DNA of 44,029 nt from Mycobacterium sp. 1081908.1 (GTDB lineage Bacteria; Actinomycetota; Actinomycetes; Mycobacteriales; Mycobacteriaceae), in NCBI RefSeq assembly GCF_001673535.1, contig NZ_LZLY01000127.1, forward strand, positions 1 to 44,029. The letters run 5' to 3'. The notes below the pieces were generated by a model. That model was not told where the DNA came from, did not search any database, and worked only from the letters and a program-made list of their open reading frames with translations. The position numbers and the translations under genes are program-made. Numbering within the stretch: the first letter of the stretch is position 1; every line of letters begins with the position of its first letter. Of the stretch, positions 8,918 through 17,702 are shown piece by piece.

Positions 8918-9487
8918 AGTTCGGCAAGGGCCGGCCGCAAAAATCCCACCGGGCGCGAGGAGGTGGGGGCCGCGGTCCTGGACGCCGCCACCGAGCTGTT
9001 CGCCGAGCGCGGCCCGGCCGCGACGTCTATCCGCGACATCGCCGCGCGATCGAACGTCAACCACGGGTTGGTGTTTCGGCACTTCGGCACGAAGGACCAG
9101 CTCGTCGGCGCCGTGCTCGACCACCTGGGCGCGACCACGACCGCGTTGCTGCAGAGCGACCCGACCGCGGAGGAGGCGGAGCGGGCGCTGGACCGGCATC
9201 TGCGGGTCATGGCGCGCACGCTGCTCGACGGCTACCCGGCGGGAAAGTTGCAGTCGCGGTTCCCCGGCGCCTCGCAGATGTACGACGACATCCGGCCGAT
9301 GCACGGCCCCGGTCCCGACGGCGACCGCAGCGCGCGCCTGGCCGTGGCGAATGCCTTTGCCCTGCAGTTCGGTTGGCGGCTGTTTGCCCCTTTTTTACGC
9401 TCGGCGGTCGGCATCGATGATCTGCCGGACGCCGAGCTGCGCCAGGCGATCGCCACCGAAATCTCCCGCGTCCTGCAACCTCACTGA
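8909..9487 (+). CDS. TetR-family repressor (Rv3405c-like)
   Basis: This 192-residue TetR regulator has its helix-turn-helix at about residues 40-59 (SIRDIAARSNVNHGLVFRHF). It is divergent from the alkyl-sulfatase dioxygenase. In M. tuberculosis the orthologous Rv3405c represses Rv3406, and loss-of-function mutations raise Rv3406 expression and confer drug resistance. No Shine-Dalgarno precedes ATG 8909, because the upstream bases are the operator; the mRNA may be leaderless. The stop overlaps the stop of the convergent GH65 gene by 7 bases (9481-9487). Confidence 0.9.
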   Translation: MTTSSARAGRKNPTGREEVGAAVLDAATELFAERGPAATSIRDIAARSNVNHGLVFRHFGTKDQLVGAVLDHLGATTTALLQSDPTAEEAERALDRHLRVMARTLLDGYPAGKLQSRFPGASQMYDDIRPMHGPGPDGDRSARLAVANAFALQFGWRLFAPFLRSAVGIDDLPDAELRQAIATEISRVLQPH

Positions 9488-11847
9488 GTGCGGGCCAGCG
9501 CGCGCCGGTGCAGTGGCTCGCAGCCCGGCGGCTGCTGCGGCGCCGGCAGCAGCGGCTTGCGGATGTGCACCGCGACGATCGTCGGCGCATCGGTGCTCAG
9601 GGTGAGCTGTTCGCCGGCGTGCCGGATGTCCAGCTCGTGGTCGGGCCCGTCGTGCACCGTGTAGGTGACCTCGGAGTGGTTGACGTCGACCGTCAGCCGG
9701 AAGTCCCGCCAGCGCAGCCGGAACCGTAGCCGCGAAATGCCGTCGGGCAGCGCGGGATCCAGTGACAGGATGCCCTCGTCGTCGCGCAGGCCGCCGAACC
9801 CGACGACCAGGGTCATCCAGGCCCCGGCCAGCGAGGCCATGTGCAACCCGTCGCGGGTGTTGTGGTGCAGGTCGCGCAGGTCGATCAGCGCGGCCTCGTA
9901 GGCGTAGTCGTGGGCCAGCTCCAGATGCCCGACCTCGGCGCACATCACGGCCTGCGTGCAGGCCGACAGCGACGAGTCGCGGACCATGCGCCGCTCGTAG
10001 TAGTCGACGTTGCGCGCCTTCTGTTCGGGCGTGAACGCGTGACTCTGCCACTGCATCGCCAGCACCAGGTCGGCCTGCTTGATCACCTGCGCGGGGTAGA
10101 GCCGCACGTAGGCCTCGTGCAACAGCAGGGGATAGGTGGTGTTCTTCTCGAAGTCCCATTCGGCAAAGGTGGTGAAGCCCTCGCACTGCTGGTGGACGCC
10201 GAGCTCCGCGTCATAGGGAATGTTGACCGCGCCGGCGGCGTCGCGCCAGGCGGCCGCCTCCTCGGTGGTGACGTCCAGCGCCTCCGCCTCCTCGGGGTGG
10301 CGGTTGCACGCGTCCGCGGCGGTGACCAGGTTGTGGGCCGCCATCAGGTTGGTGAAGACGTTGTCGCGGACGATCGCCGTGTACTCGTCGGGGCCGGTGA
10401 CGCCGTCCAGGTGCCAGACGCCGTGCCGGTCGTGGTGCCCCAGCGACATCCACAGCCGGGCGGTCTCGACCAGCACCCGCAGCCCGCAGTCCCGCTCCAG
10501 GTCGTGGTCGCCGGTGACGGTGCGGTACCGCTCGAACGCCATCGCGATGTCGGCGTTGATGTGCCAGGCCGCCGTGCCGGCCGGCCAGTAGGCCGAGCAT
10601 TCCTGCCCGCGGATGGTTCGCCAGGGGAAGCTGGCGCCCTCGAGGCCGAGCTCGGCCGCGCGCTCCTTGGCGAGGTCCAGCGTCGACGCCCGCCACCGCA
10701 GCGCGTCGGCGACGGTGTGCGGGGCGGTGTAGGTCAGCACCGGCAGCACGTAACCCTCTGTGTCCCAAAAGGCGTGGCCGTCGTAGCCGGTTCCGGTGAG
10801 CCCCTTGGCGGCGATGGCGCGGCGCTCGGCGCGCGCGCTGGCCTGCAGCAGGTGAAACATCCCGAACCGGACGGCCTGCTGGGATTCGGGGTCGCCCTCC
10901 ACCTCGACGTCCGCGTTCTGCCAGAAGTCGTCGAGGTAGGACCGCTGCGCGTCCAGCAGCCCCTGCCAGCCGGTGTAGCGGGCGCTGTGGATCGCGGCGG
11001 CGGCCTGGTCGCGCAGCGCCGGGCGGGACCGCATGCTCGACCAGCCATATGCCAGGTACTTGACGATGCGCAGCTTCTGGCCCGGGCGCAGCCCGCAGAT
11101 CACCGTCGTGCGCGCCAGGTCGGGGCGGGCGTCGGTGCTGAACTCGACGCGGCCGGGGACGTCGATCTCGTGGTCCATCGCCGCGGCCATCATCAGCGCG
11201 CTGGCCCGCGTCCGGTGCATGAGAAGCGCTCCGGTGTCGGTGTTTTCGTGGTCGACGGCCTCGAGCGGGTTCTCCAGGATCGCCGACACCCGCGGGTCGT
11301 CGGAGGTCTCGGGCTGGTCCTCGTTGGTGACCAGCTCGGACTGCACGGTCACGCGGACGAACTCCTCGACCGCTTCGACGACGTACTCGATGGCGGCGAC
11401 CCCGCGCTGGGCCAGCGAGACCAGCCGGGTGGACACGACCCGGATCTGCTTGCCGTTGGGCGAGCGCCAGTCCGCGAGGCGGGTCAGGGTCCCGGCGCGC
11501 AGGTCGAGCACCCGCTCGTGGGAGAGCAGCTCGCCGTAGCGCACGTCGAACGGCTCGTCCTCGACCAAGAGCCGGATGATCTTGCCGTTGGTGACGTCGA
11601 CGAGCGTCTGGCCGGCCTCCGGGTAGCCGAAACCGGCCTCGGCGTAGGGCAGCGGCCGGATCTCGTAGAAGGAGTTCAGGTAGGTGCCCGGCAGGCCGTG
11701 CGGCTCGCCCTCGTCGAGGTTGCCGCGCAACCCGATGTGGCCGTTGGACAGGGCGAACAGCGATTCGGACTGGGCCAGCAGGTTCAAGTCGAGCCTGGTC
11801 TCGCGGATCTGCCAGGGTTCGACGGGGTAGCACTCCTCGGTGATCAT
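9481..11847 (-). CDS. Glycoside hydrolase family 65 protein (Rv3401-like)
   Basis: This 788-residue protein has GH65 architecture: an N-terminal beta-sandwich (about 1-270), an alpha/alpha barrel (about 320-700) and a small C-terminal beta domain. The catalytic acid is Glu488 in GVTGPDEY. GH65 enzymes phosphorolyse or hydrolyse alpha-glucosides such as maltose, trehalose and kojibiose. M. tuberculosis Rv3401 is the counterpart; its substrate is not settled. The start ATG overlaps the stop of the upstream HAD gene (ATGA, 11844-11847). A phosphorylase coupled to a beta-phosphoglucomutase is the classic pairing, since the released beta-glucose-1-phosphate would become glucose-6-phosphate. Confidence 0.9.
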   Translation of the reverse strand: MITEECYPVEPWQIRETRLDLNLLAQSESLFALSNGHIGLRGNLDEGEPHGLPGTYLNSFYEIRPLPYAEAGFGYPEAGQTLVDVTNGKIIRLLVEDEPFDVRYGELLSHERVLDLRAGTLTRLADWRSPNGKQIRVVSTRLVSLAQRGVAAIEYVVEAVEEFVRVTVQSELVTNEDQPETSDDPRVSAILENPLEAVDHENTDTGALLMHRTRASALMMAAAMDHEIDVPGRVEFSTDARPDLARTTVICGLRPGQKLRIVKYLAYGWSSMRSRPALRDQAAAAIHSARYTGWQGLLDAQRSYLDDFWQNADVEVEGDPESQQAVRFGMFHLLQASARAERRAIAAKGLTGTGYDGHAFWDTEGYVLPVLTYTAPHTVADALRWRASTLDLAKERAAELGLEGASFPWRTIRGQECSAYWPAGTAAWHINADIAMAFERYRTVTGDHDLERDCGLRVLVETARLWMSLGHHDRHGVWHLDGVTGPDEYTAIVRDNVFTNLMAAHNLVTAADACNRHPEEAEALDVTTEEAAAWRDAAGAVNIPYDAELGVHQQCEGFTTFAEWDFEKNTTYPLLLHEAYVRLYPAQVIKQADLVLAMQWQSHAFTPEQKARNVDYYERRMVRDSSLSACTQAVMCAEVGHLELAHDYAYEAALIDLRDLHHNTRDGLHMASLAGAWMTLVVGFGGLRDDEGILSLDPALPDGISRLRFRLRWRDFRLTVDVNHSEVTYTVHDGPDHELDIRHAGEQLTLSTDAPTIVAVHIRKPLLPAPQQPPGCEPLHRRALARTQ

Positions 11848-12584
11848 GACTTCAGCAGGTCGGCGAGGTCGGTCACCACCACGTCGGCGCCGTTGCGGCG
11901 CAGGTCCTCGGCCTGGCCCACCCGGTCGACGCCCACCACGTAGCCGAAGTTACCGGCGCGGCCGGCCTGCACGCCCGAGAGCGCGTCCTCGAAGACGGCG
12001 GCGGCGTCGGCGCCGACGCCCAGCAGCTCGGCCCCGCGCAGGTAGGAGTCGGGGGCCGGCTTGCCGGCGATGTGCTCGTCGCGCAGCGTGACGCCGTCCA
12101 CCCGCTGCTGGACGAACCGGTCCAGGCCGGTGATCTCGAGGACGTCGCGGGTGTTGGCGCTCGAGGACACCACGGCGATGCCGAGGCCGGCGGCCGAGAC
12201 CGCCTCCAGGTAGCGGCGCGATCCCTCGAACACCTCGACGCCGTCGTCGCGCAGCACCTTCTGGAACATGTCGTTCTTGCGGTTGCCCAGGCCGGATATC
12301 GTCTCGGCGTCGCCGGGGTCGTCCGGCTCGCCGTCGGGCAGCTCGATTCCGCGGCTTTCCAGGAACGACCGGACGCCGTCCTCACGCTTCTTGCCGTCCA
12401 CGTACTTGCGGTAGTCGTCGGCCGCGTCGAAGGGCACGAATTTGTCCCCGGTTCGTTTCGCCCGGTCGGACAGGTAGGCGTCGAACATGGCCTTCCAGGC
12501 CTTGGTGTGCACGCTCGCGGTATCGGTGAGCACGCCGTCGAGGTCGAACAGGCAGGCGCGCACCTTCTCCGGCAGACCCAGCAC
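11844..12584 (-). CDS. HAD-superfamily beta-phosphoglucomutase-like protein (Rv3400-like)
   Basis: This 246-residue HAD protein has FDLDGVLTDT at 13-22 (nucleophile Asp14, acid/base Asp16), an alpha-helical cap, a VVSSSANT block and a C-terminal FEDALSG metal site. It matches Rv3400, annotated as a probable beta-phosphoglucomutase. The GTG start at 12584 has GTGAGG upstream, and an in-frame TGA three codons before it rules out an extension in this frame. The M. tuberculosis protein is about 16 residues longer, and a similar N-terminus appears here in another frame from ATG 12634, hinting at a small indel. It is translationally coupled to GH65. Confidence 0.88.
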   Translation of the reverse strand: MLGLPEKVRACLFDLDGVLTDTASVHTKAWKAMFDAYLSDRAKRTGDKFVPFDAADDYRKYVDGKKREDGVRSFLESRGIELPDGEPDDPGDAETISGLGNRKNDMFQKVLRDDGVEVFEGSRRYLEAVSAAGLGIAVVSSSANTRDVLEITGLDRFVQQRVDGVTLRDEHIAGKPAPDSYLRGAELLGVGADAAAVFEDALSGVQAGRAGNFGYVVGVDRVGQAEDLRRNGADVVVTDLADLLKS

Positions 12585-12668
12585 GGCTGGACCTCACTCT
12601 CGGTATCGGGGTCGGGCGTTATCCACTCCACCATGCTTGGCCGTGCGCCGCCAGGGTTTCGGGGGCGC

Positions 12669-13088
12669 TCAGCCCTCGTCGTGCAGGGCGGGCGCGTAGG
12701 AGATGCCGACGATGACGCCGTCCTGCGTGAGAAGCCGGGTCACCGTTTGTCCCCATGGCTCGGTGCGGGCCGGGTGCAATATCTCAAAGCCCTTGCGTTG
12801 CAGCTCGCCCGCCGCCGCTGCGACGGCTTCCGCATCCCGCACCTCGAACTCGATCGACACCTGGGGAACCACTCGGTCGGCGGGCCACTTCGGCGTGCCG
12901 AAGCACGCCTCTGCCGCCTGCGAAAGCGGCCAGATGCCGAAGTGCTTGCTGCCGGGGATCGCGGCGCTGGAGTAGTAACCGTCGGCCTCACCTTCCAGGG
13001 GGAGGCCGAGGGCATCGATGAACAGCCTGCGGCTCTGTGACGGATCGGCGGGTATGACCGCAATGCTCGCGATGAAGTCTATGTCCAT
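12669..13088 (-). CDS. VOC (glyoxalase/bleomycin-resistance) superfamily protein
   Basis: This 139-residue single-domain protein has two beta-alpha-beta-beta-beta halves typical of the VOC fold (an N-terminal FIASIAVIPAD strand and a C-terminal VIVGISY strand). Members bind a metal and act as lyases, dioxygenases or drug-binding proteins; I cannot assign a substrate. I chose ATG 13088, since the open frame upstream has only basic residues unlike the family. It begins the block of genes that are not at this place in M. tuberculosis. It is on the same strand as the TetR gene upstream, 34 bases away, so the two may be cotranscribed. Confidence 0.8.
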   Translation of the reverse strand: MDIDFIASIAVIPADPSQSRRLFIDALGLPLEGEADGYYSSAAIPGSKHFGIWPLSQAAEACFGTPKWPADRVVPQVSIEFEVRDAEAVAAAAGELQRKGFEILHPARTEPWGQTVTRLLTQDGVIVGISYAPALHDEG

Positions 13089-13122
13089 ACGGCGCAACCT
13101 ACGACCAGCCACCGACAGCCCA

Positions 13123-13740
13123 TCATGCGTCGTTCAAAAGTCCTCGCTCGATGAGGTCGAAGACCTGCCCCCGCGCGAATCTGATGGCGGCAGGGCTGGC
13201 GGGGAGCGGTCCGTCGAGCAGCAGGACGGCCAGCCCGTGCACGGCTGACCAAACGGCGATCTCGGCTCCCGGTCTGCGGCGAGCGTCCAGCAGGCCGGCG
13301 GCCTGGGCCTCGTCGAGCACTTGGGCGAGGACCTCGTAGGGCTCGGCGCTGGTGTCCGCGGGTTCGGCGGACGTCGCGGGATGCGAGGTGAACGCGGTGC
13401 GAAACAGGCCCGGCTCGGATATCGCGAAGTCGACATAGGCGGTGCCGACCGCGCGCAGCCGCTTGCGGGGGTCGTGGGTGCGGTTGACGCGCCGGCGCAT
13501 CTGCGCGGCGAGCTCGCCGCGCGCATAGCTTGACACCTCGGCCAACAGGGCCTCGCGGTCGGCGAAGTGCCGGTAGGCGGCCGAGTGCGACACCCCGGCG
13601 GCCCGGGCCGCCTCGCGCAGGATCACCCGCTCGGGTCCGCCCTCGCGGGCCAGCGCGATGCTCGCCTCGGTCAGGGCCGAGTGCAACGCGCCGTGGTGGT
13701 AGCCCTTCTTGCCCGGGGGGACGGCCCCGTCGGAACTCAT
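13123..13740 (-). CDS. TetR-family regulator
   Basis: This 205-residue TetR protein has its helix-turn-helix at about residues 41-60 (ILREAARAAGVSHSAAYRHF) and a TetR_C_33-like ligand domain after it. It is divergent from the NmrA-family gene; the region between carries repeated CGGTCACAT elements, so it probably controls that gene and itself. Start ATG 13740 was preferred over GTG 13746, which would add two residues. The ligand is unknown. Confidence 0.85.
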   Translation of the reverse strand: MSSDGAVPPGKKGYHHGALHSALTEASIALAREGGPERVILREAARAAGVSHSAAYRHFADREALLAEVSSYARGELAAQMRRRVNRTHDPRKRLRAVGTAYVDFAISEPGLFRTAFTSHPATSAEPADTSAEPYEVLAQVLDEAQAAGLLDARRRPGAEIAVWSAVHGLAVLLLDGPLPASPAAIRFARGQVFDLIERGLLNDA

Positions 13741-13776
13741 GCCCACACGATCTCACGCCAGGCCAAATGTTGACAA

Positions 13777-13823
13777 CGGTCACATCGGGGGCTCATACTG
13801 GCGGATGTAACCATCGGTCACAT
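13777..13823. promoter_or_regulatory. Repeated CGGTCACAT elements, candidate TetR operators
   Basis: CGGTCACAT occurs at 13777-13785 and 13815-13823, 38 bases apart. The second copy faces ATGTAACC (13805-13812) to form an imperfect inverted repeat, and the first is preceded by TGTTGACA. The elements lie between the divergent TetR and NmrA starts, as expected for operators of this TetR. Confidence 0.5.
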
Positions 13824-13849
13824 TCGAGCGAATCGGAAAGGGAACTCCA

Positions 13850-14944
13850 ATGACGAACACACGTGTGCTGGTCACCGGCGCGACGGGAAAGATAGGCGGC
13901 GCGGTGGCGGCCCAATTGCTGGAAAAGGGCGTGGCGACGAGGGCACTGGTCCATCGCGACGACGGGCGCAGCGCCCGGTTGCGGGACTTGGGCGCCGAGG
14001 TCGTCGCGGCGGATATGTTTGACATTCAACAGGTTCGGGCCGCGGTCGACGGCGTGGACCGATTGTTCTTCAACCCGCCGTACCACCCGCACGCGCTCGA
14101 CAGCGCGGTCAGCTTCGCCGTGGCCGCGCGCGACGCCGGCGTCGAGGCGGTGGTCGCGCTGGGCCAGTGGCTGGCCAGCCCCGAGCATCCGTCGCTCATG
14201 ACGCGCCAGCAGTGGTTGTCCGACAAGCTGTTTGCGCTGCTGCCCGACACCGCCCACGTCGCGGTCGATCCCGGGTTCTTCGCGGAAAACTATTTCCAGG
14301 TGCTGCCGGTTGCCGCCCAACTCGGCGTGTTGCCGATGCCGAGCACGGGGGGCCGGCGCAACGCGCCCCCGTCCAACGAAGACATCGCCCGCGTCGCGGT
14401 GGGCGCATTGCTCGACCCGCACCGCCACGACGGTAGGGCCTACCGTCCGACTGGGCCAAAGCTGTTGTCGGGCAAAGATATCGCGGACGCGGTCGGCGAG
14501 GCGCTGGGCCGACCGGTGCGCCTGATGGAAATTCCGTCGTGGATGTTCCTGCGGGCGGTGCGCGTGGACGCCAGGCGGCTGGGGGTCGACATGTTCTTCG
14601 AGTCCGGTTTGCGCCACTACCTGCCCGAGACCGGGCTGGGGACCTGGGAGGTGGGCGGCCCGACCACCGACGTGCGTGATGTCGCCGGGGTCGAGCCCGA
14701 AGACTTTCTCACCATCGCGCGCCGCTACGTCGAAGCGGCGGACACCCGCCGCAAGCCGGCCAAGATGTTGCGCGAGATCGGCAATCTCATGCTCACCGGG
14801 CTGGTACCGGCGCCCCGGCTCGACCGCTTCGACCGGCGCCAGCAGCATCCCCAGCCCGCCCGGCCGCGGTATTCGGGCGAGTCGGCCGTCTGGCACCGCG
14901 AGCACGCGCCGTCGGGCGCATCCGCGATCAGTACGCGACGGTGA
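13850..14944 (+). CDS. NmrA-family NAD(P)-binding oxidoreductase
   Basis: This 364-residue atypical SDR/NmrA-like protein has the N-terminal Rossmann signature GATGKIGG at residues 10-17. It has an HR after the second strand, suggesting NADP preference, and lacks the classical YxxxK triad in the usual place. The C-terminal 40 residues are basic and low-complexity. GGAAAGGG lies about 7 bases before ATG 13850. It is probably repressed by the divergent TetR. Family members reduce quinones, modify isoprenoid-like molecules or act as redox sensors; the substrate here is unknown. The stop overlaps the convergent reductase gene by 17 bases. Confidence 0.82.
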   Translation: MTNTRVLVTGATGKIGGAVAAQLLEKGVATRALVHRDDGRSARLRDLGAEVVAADMFDIQQVRAAVDGVDRLFFNPPYHPHALDSAVSFAVAARDAGVEAVVALGQWLASPEHPSLMTRQQWLSDKLFALLPDTAHVAVDPGFFAENYFQVLPVAAQLGVLPMPSTGGRRNAPPSNEDIARVAVGALLDPHRHDGRAYRPTGPKLLSGKDIADAVGEALGRPVRLMEIPSWMFLRAVRVDARRLGVDMFFESGLRHYLPETGLGTWEVGGPTTDVRDVAGVEPEDFLTIARRYVEAADTRRKPAKMLREIGNLMLTGLVPAPRLDRFDRRQQHPQPARPRYSGESAVWHREHAPSGASAISTRR

Positions 14945-15566
14945 AGAGGGCTCGGTGATGCCTCGGGTTGTCGATCTCGTCGACAAAGGCGATGGCATAG
15001 TCCGCGCCACCGATGTGGGAGTTGCCTTCCGCGTCGATGAGGAGCACGTCCTCGCCGACGCGGAAAATCCCGGTGCGCTCGCCGCGGTTCTCCGAGTTGT
15101 ACAGCGCCGGTGGCGAAAGGCTGAACCAGTCCACCCCCTCGGGTAATGCGCGCAGCCCCGCCAGCACCTCGGCGTGCGCGATGCCATCCTCCCGGAATTC
15201 CTCGGGGAAGATCGGCGTGTCCAGCGCGCGCGGCCCGTCGGGCGAAACGCGCAGGTTACCGGCGCCGCCCACCACGCCGATACGCACCGCGTTGTGGGCG
15301 GCGATTCGGCCCAGTGTCGCTAGGTAGTCGGCCAGGCCGGTGCCGTGCGCCGGCAAGGCAACCACGACGACGTCCGCGTCGACCGCGATATCGCGGACGA
15401 ACTGCTCGTCGAACAACGAGCCCTGCCGGACGTCCATGTCGGTGCGGCCGGCCAATGGGCCGGTGTTGCGGGCCACGGCGATCACCCGGTGGCCGCGGGA
15501 CAGCGCCTCGTCGGCGATGTTCCCGCCGGAGTAGCCGGTAGCCCCGAAAATGGCGATTGTTGTCAT
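14928..15566 (-). CDS. NAD(P)-dependent oxidoreductase (SDR_a5/NmrA-like)
   Basis: This 212-residue Rossmann-fold protein has GATGYSGG at residues 8-15 and a short substrate lobe, as in YwnB/SDR_a5 proteins. It is the last gene of a six-gene minus-strand run (MFS, two methyltransferases, hydrolase, small membrane protein, then this one), 30 bases after the membrane-protein gene. It may reduce a quinone or a carbonyl on the molecule handled by that operon, which is inference. The start is ATG 15566. Confidence 0.82.
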   Translation of the reverse strand: MTTIAIFGATGYSGGNIADEALSRGHRVIAVARNTGPLAGRTDMDVRQGSLFDEQFVRDIAVDADVVVVALPAHGTGLADYLATLGRIAAHNAVRIGVVGGAGNLRVSPDGPRALDTPIFPEEFREDGIAHAEVLAGLRALPEGVDWFSLSPPALYNSENRGERTGIFRVGEDVLLIDAEGNSHIGGADYAIAFVDEIDNPRHHRALFTVAY

Positions 15567-15596
15567 GTTGATATGGAGGCGACGAGGCGCGGAGAC

Positions 15597-16016
15597 TCAT
15601 CGCATATCGCGGCGCGATTCCGACAGGCGGGGATACCAGCGCCGGACCGGAAGCCAGCATGCGGCCAACGGGACCGTGGTGAGCGCTCCGAGCGCGATCA
15701 CGCCCGCCAGGTGCCGGTGCTCCTCGCGCATGGTGGCCGCCATTACGAGCATGGCGCCGAAGTGCGCGGCGTTCGCGGTGAGGTTGAAGTCCAGGAAGAG
15801 CCGGTTGGCGAGCGGGTCGCGCGCCGACGCGAACAGGAACAGCGCCCAGACGATGTAGACCGTGGCGAACATGACGGCGATCGCGTCGCCCCCGGAGCCC
15901 CAGTCGAAGAGCGCGTTGGCCCGATGAGTGATCGCGAACACCAGGTCGGGCACGAAGAACAGCAGATACCCGACCGCGGTCAGCCGGATCATGATCCGAA
16001 GCGGGGTTTGCGTCAT
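15597..16016 (-). CDS. Small four-helix membrane protein, unknown function
   Basis: This 139-residue protein has four predicted hydrophobic segments (about residues 9-29, 46-64, 80-95 and 104-121) and a basic C-terminus. I do not recognise a characterised family. The start ATG 16016 overlaps the stop of the alpha/beta hydrolase gene (ATGA, 16013-16016), so the two are translationally coupled. Its place in an efflux/methyltransferase operon suggests it supports membrane handling of the same compound. Confidence 0.78.
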   Translation of the reverse strand: MTQTPLRIMIRLTAVGYLLFFVPDLVFAITHRANALFDWGSGGDAIAVMFATVYIVWALFLFASARDPLANRLFLDFNLTANAAHFGAMLVMAATMREEHRHLAGVIALGALTTVPLAACWLPVRRWYPRLSESRRDMR

Positions 16017-16894
16017 GAACCGGCGCTCTGCCGGATGATGCGGACCATCTCGGTGGGGCGCTCGAGGGCCGAGAAGTGGCCGACGCCTGGCACCGTGACG
16101 GCCCGGACACCGAGCAGGCGGGCGACCTGCTCCCGATCCACCGGGCGCGACCAGTCGCGCTCGCTGTAGACCAACGTGACCGGCGTATTCACCTGCGCGT
16201 AGCGGCCTTTCGCGTCGATGAGCCCGGAGAGGCTGCGCATGATCGCCCGGTTCACCCTGGGGTAGCCGGGCCGGCGGCCGCTGCGTCGTAGCTCGGTGAG
16301 GAAGTCCCTCGGCAGCGCGTGGCGGTCGGCGAAGCCGCCGGCCAGGACGCCTTCGAGGATGAGGCGGTTTTCCAGCCGGGCGAAGACCGGTCCCGATCCC
16401 GGCAGGCGCATGCCCGTGCCGATCACGCGGGCGAACCAATTGCCGCGCTCCAGGCCGCCCGGGTAGTCATACGGATTGAAGGCGACCACGCCGCTCACCC
16501 GGTCGGCCAGCTCGATCGAGGCCGACAGCGCGAGCGCGCCACCCATCGATTCGCCGGCCAGCGTGACGCCGCGCAGGCTCAGAGACGTGATGAATTCGAC
16601 GACGGAGCCCCGCAATTCGGGCTCGCCGTAGCGGGCGCCGGGTGCGATGTCGGACCATCCCATCCCGGGCAGATCCAGCGCGTACACGGTGAATTCGTCC
16701 CACAGCGCGGGCATGACCCGCTGGAAGTAGTCCAGCTGCGTGCGGACGGTGTGCAGCAAAACGAGCGGTGGGCCGGTGCCCGTCGTGAAGTAGCGCAATC
16801 GCGAGCCGTCGGAGCGGCGGAGGAATTTGACCTCGCCGCGGCCGCCGCTCCACGTCATCGTGTAGCGCTGGTCAGGAATCCCGTTGGGCGGCAT
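16013..16894 (-). CDS. Alpha/beta-hydrolase
   Basis: This 293-residue alpha/beta-hydrolase has an oxyanion region LLHTVRTQ near 47-54, a nucleophile elbow GESMGG (Ser116), and Asp247 and His273 completing the triad. It resembles haloalkane dehalogenase/epoxide hydrolase/meta-cleavage hydrolase relatives, but the serine nucleophile favours an esterase or C-C hydrolase. I used ATG 16894, 4 bases after the upstream methyltransferase stop; a TTG at 16912 would add six residues and overlap that gene. It is the fourth gene in the run from the MFS transporter. Confidence 0.82.
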   Translation of the reverse strand: MPPNGIPDQRYTMTWSGGRGEVKFLRRSDGSRLRYFTTGTGPPLVLLHTVRTQLDYFQRVMPALWDEFTVYALDLPGMGWSDIAPGARYGEPELRGSVVEFITSLSLRGVTLAGESMGGALALSASIELADRVSGVVAFNPYDYPGGLERGNWFARVIGTGMRLPGSGPVFARLENRLILEGVLAGGFADRHALPRDFLTELRRSGRRPGYPRVNRAIMRSLSGLIDAKGRYAQVNTPVTLVYSERDWSRPVDREQVARLLGVRAVTVPGVGHFSALERPTEMVRIIRQSAGS

Positions 16895-16898
16895 GACA

Positions 16899-17702
16899 TT
16901 ACCGTTCGACAATCGCCTGGACGGCGCGGACGCGTCCGTCCGCCAGCGCGTGGGTCAGGTTTTCGGCTTTTCGGCGGAAGTTGGTGACGAAGGCGTGCAG
17001 TCCCAACGGGCCGTCGGGCTGGGCCAGGATGGCCTGCATCAGCGCGGCCGCCTGGTCGGTGAGGTCGTTCCACTGTCGGACCGTGAACCCCGCGGACTCG
17101 ACCGCGCCGCGCAATTCATCGGGCGTGACCAGGTGGCTGCGGTCGGGGTGGTCGGCCCAGGGCAGGGGGTAGTCGAGTTGGCCGGTGTCACCAATCACGA
17201 TGTCCCACAGGGCAAGCCGACCGCCGTCCTTGAGCACCCGGTGCGCCTCGGAGTACAGCCGCGCCTTGTCCGCCACGTTCATCTGGACGTGCTGGCTGAT
17301 GGCGACCTCGAAAGCGCCGTCGGGAAAGGGCAGTTCGGTGACGTCGGCCTGGCCAACCTCGATGAGGGCGTCTAGCCCGACGAGTCGATTGAGCCAGCGG
17401 TTGGTTTCGCAGTATTCGTCGGTGAGGTCCACGGCGGTGACTCGGCAGCCGTAGCGGTCGGCGACGTAGCGGGCGGTGCCGCCGACGCCACTGCCCGCGT
17501 CGAGGACGTCGCTGTCACCGGTGATGCGCGCCAGGTCGACGAGCTGCCCGGTGGCGATGCGGCCCATGGTGTGGAAGTCCTCCAGCATGGCCAGGTCGGC
17601 GGGCGCCAGGCGGTCGAGGTCCATCCCGGCGGAGCGCAGCGCCCGCTCGATGTTGTTGCGCGACAGGCCGGTCGAATACTGCTCGATGATCGTGGCGTTC
17701 AT
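16899..17702 (-). CDS. SAM-dependent methyltransferase (class I)
   Basis: This 267-residue class I methyltransferase has motif I VLDAGSGVGG at 66-75, an acidic VDLTDEY after strand 2, and a VISQHVQMNV block. The layout resembles small-molecule (sarcosine/dimethylglycine or tocopherol-type) N- or C-methyltransferases. ATG 17702 overlaps the stop of the preceding methyltransferase by 4 bases. Two different methyltransferases in tandem suggest successive methylations of one molecule. Confidence 0.85.
   Translation of the reverse strand: MNATIIEQYSTGLSRNNIERALRSAGMDLDRLAPADLAMLEDFHTMGRIATGQLVDLARITGDSDVLDAGSGVGGTARYVADRYGCRVTAVDLTDEYCETNRWLNRLVGLDALIEVGQADVTELPFPDGAFEVAISQHVQMNVADKARLYSEAHRVLKDGGRLALWDIVIGDTGQLDYPLPWADHPDRSHLVTPDELRGAVESAGFTVRQWNDLTDQAAALMQAILAQPDGPLGLHAFVTNFRRKAENLTHALADGRVRAVQAIVER

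Noticed and set aside
9841..11943. 700-codon plus-strand open frame opposite the GH65 gene
   Set aside because: Such long antisense frames are normal in high-GC DNA. The minus strand encodes a complete GH65 enzyme, and the plus frame shows no family signature.
13850..14944. Tail of the NmrA-like gene as a sign of frameshift or fusion
   Set aside because: The last 40 residues are low-complexity and basic, but the frame is continuous and ends in a 17-bp convergent overlap, which is common here.
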